DNA of 5,291 nucleotides, taken from contig JACCUO010000294.1 of the NCBI GenBank assembly GCA_013811765.1, positions 1-5,291 on the forward strand. The letters are read 5' to 3'. Below are positions 1 through 4,872 of the stretch, in pieces (within the stretch, counting starts at the first letter, position 1; the number at the start of each line of letters is the position of its first letter). Source of the DNA: Thermoleophilaceae bacterium (GTDB lineage: Bacteria; Actinomycetota; Thermoleophilia; Solirubrobacterales; Thermoleophilaceae). The notes under the pieces are model-generated. The model made no database searches, had not been told where the DNA came from, and saw only the letters and a list, made by a program, of their open reading frames with translations. A program made the translations under genes and the position numbers.

Positions 1-375
1 CTCGAGGTCGAGCGCAAGCGAGTTGATGCAGTAGCGCTTCCCTCCAAGGCCCGGCCCGTCGTCAAAGACGTGACCCAGGTGCGAGTCGCAGTTGGCGCAT
101 TTGACCTCGGTGCGCCGCATGAAGAGGCTGTTGTCGGCCTCGAGCACGACGTTGTCGGCCACGGCGGGCTCGGTGAAGCTCGGCCACCCGGTGCCCGAGT
201 CGAACTTGGCCTCCGAGCCGAACAGGTCTGCGCCGCACGCGCCGCAGCGGTACATGCCGGTTTCCTTCGAGTGGGTGTAGGCGCCGGTGAAGGGTGGCTC
301 GGTGCCCTTCTCGCGCAGTACCTTGTAGCGGTCGGGGGCAAGCTCCTCGCGCCACTGATCTTCGGTCTTGTCCAT
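1..375 (-). CDS. msrB: Peptide-methionine (R)-S-oxide reductase MsrB, 3' end cut by window edge
   Basis: MsrB reduces methionine-R-sulfoxide in oxidised proteins, normally in the cytoplasm with thioredoxin as reductant. The minus strand gives 125 codons with no stop before the edge. Visible family marks are the N-terminal block with TEPPFTGAY (residues 25-33), two zinc-binding CxxC pairs (C44/C47 in CGAC and C93/C96 in CANC), the core GTGWPSF (61-67), HLGHVFDDGP (99-108) and the active-site RYCIN with catalytic C116. MsrB domains usually end shortly after this point, so only a few residues should be missing. Oddity: the residue before GWPSF is Thr62, whereas many MsrBs have the recycling cysteine there (GCGWPSF), so regeneration may use another Cys or a direct reductant. 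ATG at 375 was chosen because MDKTEDQWR fits the usual N-terminus; an in-frame ATG at 381 adds only two residues. Neither start has a convincing Shine-Dalgarno sequence. The gene diverges from the VOC gene at 397. Confidence 0.95.
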   Translation of the reverse strand, partial: MDKTEDQWREELAPDRYKVLREKGTEPPFTGAYTHSKETGMYRCGACGADLFGSEAKFDSGTGWPSFTEPAVADNVVLEADNSLFMRRTEVKCANCDSHLGHVFDDGPGLGGKRYCINSLALDLE

Positions 376-381
376 GCTCAT

Positions 382-396
382 ATGGTAGAAGGATCC
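382..396. promoter_or_regulatory. 15-bp divergent start region between msrB and VOC gene
   Basis: Between the outermost msrB start (ATG at 381, minus) and the VOC start (ATG at 397, plus) there are only 15 bp. The plus strand carries GAAGGA at 388-393, a Shine-Dalgarno-like sequence only 3 nt from the ATG at 397. The minus strand has no good ribosome site. There is no room for two promoters here, so the promoters must lie inside the opposing genes, or one gene is leaderless. No clear -35/-10 pair was seen. The palindrome GGATCC sits at 391-396. Confidence 0.4.
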
Positions 397-789
397 ATGA
401 GCTTGAGTAGCGCACAGGTCCGGGCGACCGTCGCGGTCTCCGACATCAACCAGGCCGTCGAGTTCTACGAGGGAGCTCTTGGCCTGACTCCGCTGGGCGG
501 CGATGGCATGGCCGACGTGCGGATCTACCCCTGTGGAAGCGGCAGCCTGTTGCAGTTATACGCGTCGGAGCACGCAGGCGTGAGCACCGCGACGGTCGCG
601 AGCTGGAGCGCCGACGACTTCGAGTCGCTGATCGGCGAGCTCCGCGCGAAGGGCGTCACATTCGAGACCTACGGCGAGCCGGCCACCGACGATGATGGCA
701 TCCACACATTCGGGGATCACAAGGTCGCCTGGTTCAAGGACCCCGACGGCAACACGCTCGCCGTCGACAACGGAGGCTTGCCCTCGTAG
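397..789 (+). CDS. VOC (glyoxalase/bleomycin-resistance fold) protein, metal ligands not conserved
   Basis: A 130-residue single-unit vicinal-oxygen-chelate protein with two beta-alpha-beta-beta-beta halves. Diagnostic pieces are the N-terminal strand and helix VSDINQAVEFYEGALGL (residues 14-30), the mid helix DDFESLIGELRAKGV (73-87) and the terminal WFKDPDGNTLAV (112-123). In metal-dependent VOC enzymes a His sits in the first strand and a Glu follows DPDG by a few residues. Here those positions are about Arg9/Ala10 and Ala122, so the protein is probably metal-free (a binding or sequestering protein, or an enzyme with different chemistry). The substrate cannot be named. The start at 397 is preceded by GAAGGA at 388-393. 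The frame is open further upstream, but that stretch runs antisense through msrB and is not part of this gene; an in-frame ATG at 382 is a weaker alternative. The gene converges on the membrane-protein gene ending at 883. Confidence 0.9.
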   Translation: MSLSSAQVRATVAVSDINQAVEFYEGALGLTPLGGDGMADVRIYPCGSGSLLQLYASEHAGVSTATVASWSADDFESLIGELRAKGVTFETYGEPATDDDGIHTFGDHKVAWFKDPDGNTLAVDNGGLPS

Positions 790-882
790 AACATTTTCAC
801 CAGCGCGACCTAGCCTAGCCCTTGAACGGAACTGCGTCGATCTCGACGGCCCGGAGGACGGCCGGGGCTGCCGCGAGCGCTC
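790..882. other. Convergent intergenic gap with small GC-rich inverted repeats
   Basis: Ninety-three bp separate the ends of two convergent genes. Short inverted repeats are present: CGTCGA/TCGACG at 835-848 (2-nt centre), CCCGG/CCGGG at 850-866 (7-nt loop), and AGCGCT ctc AGCGCT at 876-890, which runs over the stop codon of the minus-strand gene. None is followed by a T-run on either strand, so they may end transcription or simply reflect GC-rich sequence. No gene was seen here. Confidence 0.3.
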
Positions 883-1209
883 TCAGCGCTTGAGCAGGTG
901 CACGTCGACGAGGAAGGAGCGCGTGTCCGCCACGTCGACGCCCCGGCGCCTGGCGATCAGCTTGCGGCGCCGCCGCACGATCGACCGCGCCGCCGCCGGC
1001 CGCCTCAGCAGCTTCATGAGCATGAAGGCAGCCATCCCGAGCACGAATCCACCGGTGGCCGCCGCCAGCGTGGCGGGCAGGGTCGGCGGCGGGACGCGGT
1101 TCAGCTGACTCGACGCCGCGTCCAGCGGGACCGGTAGGGGCCGGACCTCGGCAACCAGCTCCCCGTCAACCTCGACCGGCTCAGAAGCGCTGTCTGCGGG
1201 CTCGGACAC
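883..1209 (-). CDS. Small single-span membrane protein of unknown function, coupled to the acyltransferase gene
   Basis: I do not recognise this 108-residue protein. Residues 1-40 are acidic and Pro-rich with no signal-peptide pattern. A single hydrophobic span covers about residues 44-67 (LPATLAAATGGFVLGMAAFMLM). It is followed by a strongly basic stretch at 69-89 containing RRRRK and ARRR, then a short mixed tail ending in DVHLLKR. By the positive-inside rule the C-terminus should be cytoplasmic and the acidic N-terminus outside. The start is GTG at 1209. A Shine-Dalgarno AGGA (1222-1219) lies 9 nt upstream and overlaps the TAG stop of the acyltransferase gene, which ends 11 bp before this start, so the two are very probably co-transcribed and translationally coupled. 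That makes it a candidate membrane partner or anchor for the acyltransferase, by context only. G/C-rich third positions and a clean stop support a real gene. Confidence 0.75.
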   Translation of the reverse strand: MSEPADSASEPVEVDGELVAEVRPLPVPLDAASSQLNRVPPPTLPATLAAATGGFVLGMAAFMLMKLLRRPAAARSIVRRRRKLIARRRGVDVADTRSFLVDVHLLKR

Positions 1210-1218
1210 GAGTCAGGA

Positions 1219-1222
1219 TCCT
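1219..1222 (-). promoter_or_regulatory. Ribosome binding site overlapping the upstream stop codon
   Basis: On the minus strand the acyltransferase stop TAG (1223-1221) runs into AGGATCC. The AGGA at 1222-1219 is spaced 9 nt from the GTG start at 1209. This decides the GTG as start of the small membrane protein and suggests terminating ribosomes reinitiate there. Confidence 0.6.
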
Positions 1223-2453
1223 ACTGTGGTGGAAGACGGCTTTCAGGCCGTAGGAGCCCGCCCTCGACGCTTTCTGCATGCGGGAGGCCCAAAACGCGTC
1301 GAGGAGCGGCGGGCCGAGCCCCGACCTCCCGCTCGTACACCCGGTATTTCTTGACGATCCGCCCCCCCATTCCCTCCATGCCGCGGTTCATCGCGTCGTT
1401 GGTCTCGAGGATCCAGCCCATCTCGCCCCACTTCTGGGGGCGCTTGATCGCCATGTCGAAGTGCTCGACATAGAAGGCGGCCGCGACGCCGGTGTGCTGG
1501 TACTCCGGCTTGACCCCGAGGAAGCCGACCCGCACGCGATCCATGATGCGCCCGCGGCGCAGAAAGTGCCACCAGCCCAGCGGGAGCAGCCTGCCGTTCA
1601 TCTTCTTCAGCACCTGGTTGATGTCGGGGACCGTGATCGCCACCCCCACGCTCTCACCGGTGTCGACCCTCTCGGCCACCATGAACCAGTGCCTGTCGAA
1701 GACCAGCTGCAGCTCCTGGGCGTAGTGGTCGAGCGTCTCCTTCGTGTAGGGAACGAAGCCCCAGTTGTCCTTCCATGCCTCGTTGTAGGTCTCGCCGAAC
1801 AGGTCGAGCTCCTTGCGTAGCCGCCGGCGCGACATCTTGCGAACGCGGATCCCATGCTCGGGCTCGAGCTTCTCCGCCATCTCGAAGATCCCCGGGACGA
1901 TCTTCGAACGATCCTCGATGTAGAGCTCCCACATCCATAGGTCCATCGCCTTCGTCAGGCCGCATTCCTCGCAGAGGCGCTGGTAGTAGGGCGGATGCCA
2001 GGGTTGCTTGATGAAGGGCTCGCGGTCAAAGCCCTCGATCAGCACGCCGGCTTCGTCGTTGATCGTGAAGTCCACCGGCCCGATCATCCGGTCGCGGCCG
2101 CGCTCGCGCAGCCACTCCGAGGCGCCGTCGAGCAGCCCTCGAACGGCCTCCGCATCTTCCTCCACCTCGAGGAAGCCGAACATGCCCCAGCTGTTCGCGT
2201 GGTAGCGGTTGAAGGCGTGGTCGATCTGGGCGCTCACCCGGCCGACGACACGCCCATCTCGACGGGCGAGGAAGAGCTGTGCCTCCCCGTCCTTGAAGAA
2301 CGCGTTGAAGCGTGGGTTGAGGAACAGGCGACGCTCGATCCGGAGCGGTGGGACCCAGCGCTCCTGGCCCGCGTGAAGCCGGAACGGAAGTTCGATGAAC
2401 TCCCGCAGGTCGCGCCGCGAGGCAACCGGTCTCACCACGAGCGCCATTGGCAT
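1221..2453 (-). CDS. GNAT-superfamily N-acyltransferase-like protein (candidate lipid amine N-acyltransferase)
   Basis: A 410-residue soluble protein built like a two-part GNAT (Gcn5-related N-acyltransferase). The N-terminal half has the RPVASRRDLREFIELPFRLH opening (8-27), AFFKDGEAQLFLARRDGRVVGRV (51-73), the FGFLEVEED strand (92-100) and MIGPVDFTINDEAGVLIEGF (123-142). The C-terminal half carries the best GNAT acyl-thioester-binding motif, GFLGVKPEYQHTGVAAAFY (310-328), then GWILETNDAMNRGMEGMG (346-363), a typical GNAT ending. About 35 residues after the VYEREV strand look like a variable tail. Related proteins of this length are widespread, usually annotated as hypothetical or N-acetyltransferase. 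From memory, reported bacterial ceramide synthases are GNAT-like, which fits the divergent serine palmitoyltransferase-like gene 15 bp away; the substrate is therefore inferred, not shown. The start is ATG 2453 or in-frame ATG 2447. A TAGGG ribosome site lies 4 nt from the first and 10 nt from the second, so both are possible. The small membrane-protein gene follows 11 bp downstream. Confidence 0.85.
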   Translation of the reverse strand: MPMALVVRPVASRRDLREFIELPFRLHAGQERWVPPLRIERRLFLNPRFNAFFKDGEAQLFLARRDGRVVGRVSAQIDHAFNRYHANSWGMFGFLEVEEDAEAVRGLLDGASEWLRERGRDRMIGPVDFTINDEAGVLIEGFDREPFIKQPWHPPYYQRLCEECGLTKAMDLWMWELYIEDRSKIVPGIFEMAEKLEPEHGIRVRKMSRRRLRKELDLFGETYNEAWKDNWGFVPYTKETLDHYAQELQLVFDRHWFMVAERVDTGESVGVAITVPDINQVLKKMNGRLLPLGWWHFLRRGRIMDRVRVGFLGVKPEYQHTGVAAAFYVEHFDMAIKRPQKWGEMGWILETNDAMNRGMEGMGGRIVKKYRVYEREVGARPAAPRRVLGLPHAESVEGGLLRPESRLPPQ

Positions 2454-2468
2454 GAGACCCTAGGTGAT
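2454..2468. promoter_or_regulatory. 15-bp divergent start region with a palindrome giving ribosome sites on both strands
   Basis: Only 15 bp lie between ATG 2453 (minus) and ATG 2469 (plus). At the centre is the palindrome CCTAGG (2459-2464). Read on the plus strand it forms TAGGTGAT, matching the extended Shine-Dalgarno GGAGGTGAT, directly before ATG 2469. Read on the minus strand it forms TAGGG, 4 nt before ATG 2453 and 10 nt before ATG 2447. Promoters for both genes must therefore start inside the opposing coding sequence and give 5'-overlapping antisense transcripts. I did not find a convincing -35/-10 pair. Confidence 0.5.
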
Positions 2469-3731
2469 ATGGCCATCGAGACCGATCTCTTTCAGAAGGC
2501 CCGCTCGCACGAGCGCCTGGAGCAGCTGAAGGCTGCACGCGAGCACGACCTCCTGCCCTACTTCCGGGAGGTAGAGGGTGAGCCCGGCCCGGTGGTGGAG
2601 ATGGAGGGCCGGGAGCGAATCACGCTCGGCTCGAACAACTACCTCGGCCTGACCACCCACCCAAGCGTGAAGCAGGCAGCCCGGGATGCGCTCGAGGCGT
2701 ACGGGACCGGGCTCACGGGATCGCGCTTCATGAATGGCACCACGCCGTTGCACCTGGAGCTCGAACGCGAGATCGCGGACTGGATGGGAACCGAGGAGGC
2801 GCTGGTCTTCACCACCGGCTACCAGGCCAATGTGGGCTGTATCGCGACCCTGCTCGAGGTCGGCGACACGGTGATCTGCGACTCCGGGGACCATGCCTCG
2901 ATCCTGGATGCCGTGATGATGTCGCGCGCACGGATCCGGCCGTGCGGCCACAACCGGGTCGACAAACTCGAAAAGATGCTCAAGCGGGCCGCAGACGACG
3001 GCGGGGGCGTCCTCGTGGTGGTCGACGGTGTCTTCTCGATGGAGGGTGACCTCTCGCCGCTGCCGGAGGTCGTTGCCCTCTGCCGCGAGCACGGTGCGCG
3101 GCTGATGGTCGACGAGGCCCACGCGGTCGGGGTGCTCGGTGCCGCCGGCACGGGCGCCTGCGAGGCCTACGGGGTGGCCGGACGGGTCGACCTGCGGATG
3201 GGGACCTTCTCGAAGTCGCTCGCCTCCTGCGGTGGGTTCATCGCCGGGCCCGCCGAGGTGATCGACTTCCTCCGGGTACAGGCGCGGGCGTTCATGTTCA
3301 CGGCCTCGGCGGTGCCCGCCGCCGTTGGTGCCGCGCTCGGCGCGCTGCGCATCATCCGCTCCGAGGAGGGCCGCGAGCTGATCGCAAGGGTGCTCGAGAA
3401 CGCCCGCTACCTGCAGCGCGGCCTCGCAGAGCTCGGCTTCCTCGTGGCCTCCCCCACCGAGATGCCCGACGGCTCAGACCTGCTCACTCCCATCGTGCCC
3501 GTACTGATAGGGGACGACTGGAAGGCCGTCACGTTCTGGAAGGAGCTCTACGACCAGGGCGTGTACGCAAACGTGGCGCTCTACCCCGCGGTGCAGCCCG
3601 GCAGCGCGTTGCTTCGCACCAGCGTGATGGCCACCCACGAGCGCCACCACCTGGACCGCGCCCTCGACGCCTTCGAGCGTGCGCGTGATCGCCTGCCGGA
3701 CGATCCGGCGGCCGTCTCCGGCTCCCACTGA
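2469..3731 (+). CDS. PLP-dependent alpha-oxoamine synthase, serine palmitoyltransferase-like
   Basis: A 420-residue, full-length fold-type I PLP enzyme of the family containing serine palmitoyltransferase (SPT), KBL, BioF and 5-aminolevulinate synthase. These condense an amino acid with an acyl thioester and lose CO2. Visible motifs: GSNNYLGLTTHP (54-65), TGLTGSRFMNGT (80-91), TTGYQANVG (115-123), SGDHASILD (139-147) with His142 stacking on PLP, DGVFSMEGD (186-194), VDEAHAVG (214-221) with Asp215 and His218 contacting the cofactor, and GTFSKSLASCGGF (245-257) with Schiff-base Lys249. The C-terminal part reads RAFMFTAS (273-280), YANVALYPAVQPGSALLR (366-383) and SVMATH (385-390). That ending, with Arg383 as likely carboxylate binder, resembles SPT and related Bacteroidetes-type enzymes more than BioF. 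KBL or another amino-ketone synthase remains possible. No transmembrane segment is present. ATG 2469 is chosen for its TAGGTGAT ribosome site; the frame is open further upstream, but only antisense to the acyltransferase gene. The acyl donor and amino acid are not determinable from sequence. Confidence 0.92.
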   Translation: MAIETDLFQKARSHERLEQLKAAREHDLLPYFREVEGEPGPVVEMEGRERITLGSNNYLGLTTHPSVKQAARDALEAYGTGLTGSRFMNGTTPLHLELEREIADWMGTEEALVFTTGYQANVGCIATLLEVGDTVICDSGDHASILDAVMMSRARIRPCGHNRVDKLEKMLKRAADDGGGVLVVVDGVFSMEGDLSPLPEVVALCREHGARLMVDEAHAVGVLGAAGTGACEAYGVAGRVDLRMGTFSKSLASCGGFIAGPAEVIDFLRVQARAFMFTASAVPAAVGAALGALRIIRSEEGRELIARVLENARYLQRGLAELGFLVASPTEMPDGSDLLTPIVPVLIGDDWKAVTFWKELYDQGVYANVALYPAVQPGSALLRTSVMATHERHHLDRALDAFERARDRLPDDPAAVSGSH

Positions 3732-3781
3732 GATTCGTCATCGGTGGGGTTAGGACGTTCGGCCACTCGGCGGCGCTTGTT

Positions 3782-3848
3782 CAGGGATGGACAAATGGGT
3801 GACACGCGGAAAAGCCCGCTCTTAGCGACTGGGCACGCCCGATCCCTG
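3782..3848 (+). repeat. Long imperfect hairpin: CAGGGAT ... ATCCCTG outer arms
   Basis: CAGGGAT at 3782-3788 is perfectly complementary to ATCCCTG at 3842-3848. Inside lie GGGTG (3798-3802) facing CACGCCC (3834-3840) with a 2-nt bulge, and a central hairpin with GCCC (3814-3817)/GGGC (3831-3834) and GCT (3818-3820)/AGC (3824-3826) around a CTT loop; G/C at the junction can serve only one of these pairings at a time. The nesting suggests a folded RNA of about 67 nt, possibly a terminator-like or regulatory structure after the synthase gene. No T-run follows directly. Confidence 0.4.
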
Positions 3849-3878
3849 TTGACGGACGGCAGGCCCTCGGGCTTTACT
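3849..3878 (+). promoter_or_regulatory. Possible sigma-70-type promoter for the mIHF-like gene
   Basis: TTGACG at 3849-3854 matches the -35 consensus at 5 of 6 bases. TTTACT at 3873-3878 matches the -10 consensus at 4 of 6, with an 18-nt spacer. Transcription would begin near 3885 and give a leader of about 100 nt. The spacer holds a small GC-rich hairpin (AGGCC CTCG GGCTT, 3861-3874), so the same stretch could instead act as a weak terminator for the upstream gene. Confidence 0.35.
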
Positions 3879-3919
3879 GGGGGTCGGTCCTGCTGGGCGC
3901 GAGGAGAAGGATCCCGGAA

Positions 3920-3929
3920 GCCCCGGGGC
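3920..3929. repeat. 10-bp perfect palindrome GCCCCGGGGC in the mIHF-like leader
   Basis: GCCCCGGGGC is flanked by CCCG (3913-3916) and CGGG (3932-3935), which can extend pairing with small internal mismatches. It lies 56 bp before the start codon and downstream of the candidate promoter, so it could be an operator or an RNA hairpin in the leader. Confidence 0.4.
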
Positions 3930-3973
3930 GTCGGGGGAACTGCATCTGCTGTCAAAAACTGCGCTTAGACGCG

Positions 3974-3980
3974 GGGAGGT
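3974..3980 (+). promoter_or_regulatory. Strong Shine-Dalgarno site (GGGAGGT) of the mIHF-like gene
   Basis: GGGAGGT at 3974-3980 is followed by CTTC and the ATG at 3985. It is the best ribosome binding site in the window, suggests efficient translation, and fixes the start codon. Confidence 0.75.
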
Positions 3981-3984
3981 CTTC

Positions 3985-4368
3985 ATGGGCGAATCTGCCG
4001 GGTCCGATGTCGGGCAACAGCGCTTTCAGGCTCTTGAGCGTGCGAACAGAGTGCGCCTTGCGCGAGCGGACATCAAGGAGAAGGTCAGGGATGACCAGCT
4101 GTCCGCGGCCGAGGTCGTGCTCAGTTGCCCGTGGCAGATTCACGGCATGTCGATCAGCGACCTGCTCATGAGCCAGAGACGCTGGGGCCTGTCGCGCTGC
4201 CGGCGGCTGCTCATGTCGGTGGGGATCCCGGAGGACAAGAGGATCGGGACGCTCACCGAGCGCCAGCGGGTGGCGCTCGTCGCCGTGCTCGAGGCGAAAG
4301 GCGAACCCGGTGCCCCTGCGGCGGCCCCCCGAAGGTTGGAGCGCGAAGGGGCCCTGTCGGCGGTGTAG
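3985..4368 (+). CDS. Actinobacterial-type integration host factor (mIHF)-like DNA-binding protein
   Basis: A 127-residue basic protein matching the mIHF pattern: an N-terminal charged helix ALERANRVRLARADIKEKV (16-34), a linking helix SAAEVVL (40-46), MSISDLLM (55-62), then the S13-like H2TH region WGLSRCRRLLMSVGIPEDK (67-85) and the terminal GTLTERQRVALVAVLE (88-103). mIHF is a nucleoid-associated protein that binds and bends duplex DNA, affecting integration, compaction and gene expression. Two things differ from the classical protein. The usual glycine-rich GVGKVRA-type turn is replaced by WGLSRCR, and a tail of about 24 Pro/Ala/Arg-rich residues follows the point where mIHF normally ends. 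It is also not beside gmk, where mihF typically lies in mycobacteria and streptomycetes. This looks like a divergent paralogue rather than the housekeeping copy. Two cysteines (C48, C72) are unusual for the family. Start fixed by GGGAGGT at 3974-3980. Confidence 0.85.
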   Translation: MGESAGSDVGQQRFQALERANRVRLARADIKEKVRDDQLSAAEVVLSCPWQIHGMSISDLLMSQRRWGLSRCRRLLMSVGIPEDKRIGTLTERQRVALVAVLEAKGEPGAPAAAPRRLEREGALSAV

Positions 4369-4381
4369 AGAGAATCTCGGT

Positions 4382-4401
4382 GCGGGCTGCGCTCCTCCCG
4401 C
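4382..4401. terminator. Possible bidirectional terminator between convergent genes
   Basis: Within the 40-bp gap between the mIHF-like stop (4368) and the VOC stop (4409, minus), GCGGG (4382-4386) pairs with CCCGC (4397-4401) around a 10-nt loop. No T-run follows on either side, so the call rests on position between convergent genes and the stem only. Confidence 0.3.
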
Positions 4402-4408
4402 GGGCTCG

Positions 4409-4846
4409 TTAGGCGTCGGGCGTGAGGACGGCACCGGCCGTCGCCAGCTCCACGATGTGGCCGTCAGGATCGCGCAGGTAGACCGACTTGGAGAACTCCC
4501 GGTCGAGGACCTCCGTGCACGCGGCCCCCTGGGCATTCAGGTAGTCGCGCCAGGCCCGAAGCTCCTCCTCGCTCTCGACCGCGAGCGCGAAGTGATGGGT
4601 GGAGCCGATCCCCACCGTGCCCTGCTCGAGGTGTGGGTACTCGAGGCAGGTGATCAGGGTGCCGGGGGCGCCCTGCTCATCGCCAAAGATCAGGTGGCGG
4701 GCGTCGCGATCATCGTCGTTGACGGTCTGCTTGACCATCCTCATCCCGAGCAGGTTGCGATAGAAGGCCGTCGAGCGATCGAGGCTCTCGCAGATCAGGG
4801 TGATGTGATGGATGCCGGAGATGCGCAACCGGCGAGGCTCGTCCAT
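4409..4846 (-). CDS. VOC-family protein, single-unit relative of ring-cleaving (MhqO-like) dioxygenases
   Basis: A 145-residue VOC protein. The opening GIHHITLICESLDRSTAFYRN (11-31) and LLGMRMVKQTVNDDD (32-46), followed by HLIFGDEQGAPGTLIT (51-66), closely follow the N-terminal half of the MhqO/LinE-type extradiol dioxygenase group. The second half has STHHFALAV (82-90), LRAWRDYLNAQGA (97-109) and SVYLRDPDGHIVELAT (121-136). The three expected metal ligands are present: His14, His85 and Glu133. MhqO-type enzymes are usually about 300 residues with two such units, so this is a half-length member that would need to act as a dimer. Its substrate (aromatic diol, glyoxal adduct or other) is unknown. 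Start is ATG 4846 with no clear ribosome site; the frame is open upstream, but that region belongs to the neighbouring membrane-protein gene in another frame. That gene ends 26 bp upstream on the same strand, so co-transcription is likely. Confidence 0.9.
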   Translation of the reverse strand: MDEPRRLRISGIHHITLICESLDRSTAFYRNLLGMRMVKQTVNDDDRDARHLIFGDEQGAPGTLITCLEYPHLEQGTVGIGSTHHFALAVESEEELRAWRDYLNAQGAACTEVLDREFSKSVYLRDPDGHIVELATAGAVLTPDA

Positions 4847-4872
4847 GCCGTGGAGGGTAGTCGCAGGCCCCC

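Larger units (their letters stand above)
3732..3984. other. Non-coding leader region rich in inverted repeats upstream of the mIHF-like gene
   Basis: These 253 bp hold no convincing gene. They contain a perfect 7-bp inverted repeat enclosing further complementary blocks (3782-3848), a possible sigma-70-type promoter (3849-3878), GCAGG/CCTGC arms at 3859-3893, a 10-bp palindrome GCCCCGGGGC at 3920-3929, and the strong ribosome site of the next gene. Whether this is one long structured 5' leader, the terminator of the upstream gene plus a promoter, or protein-binding DNA cannot be decided by eye. It does not match the conserved boxes of the TPP, cobalamin, SAM or glycine riboswitches that I know. 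Confidence 0.5.

Noticed and set aside
70..396. Long upstream extension of the VOC reading frame
   Set aside because: It runs antisense through msrB, whose protein is clearly recognisable, and the VOC fold begins only at about 397.
1278..1820. Open frame of 180 codons opposite the acyltransferase
   Set aside because: Shadow frame: Pro/His/Leu-rich, no domain, no ribosome site.
1995..2468. Upstream extension of the SPT-like frame (apparent 578-residue fusion)
   Set aside because: The added residues are antisense to the well-conserved acyltransferase and show no domain; the natural ribosome site is immediately before ATG 2469.
2460..3122. Long antisense open frame (220 codons) opposite the SPT-like gene
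   Set aside because: Typical shadow of a high-GC coding frame; its sequence is His/Val/Arg-rich with no motif, while the plus strand is unambiguous.
3744..3968. Possible 74-residue small gene within the leader region
   Set aside because: Arg/Gly/Ser-rich composition with no recognisable domain, no ribosome site, and it overlaps the inverted repeats; it looks like a chance open frame in GC-rich DNA.
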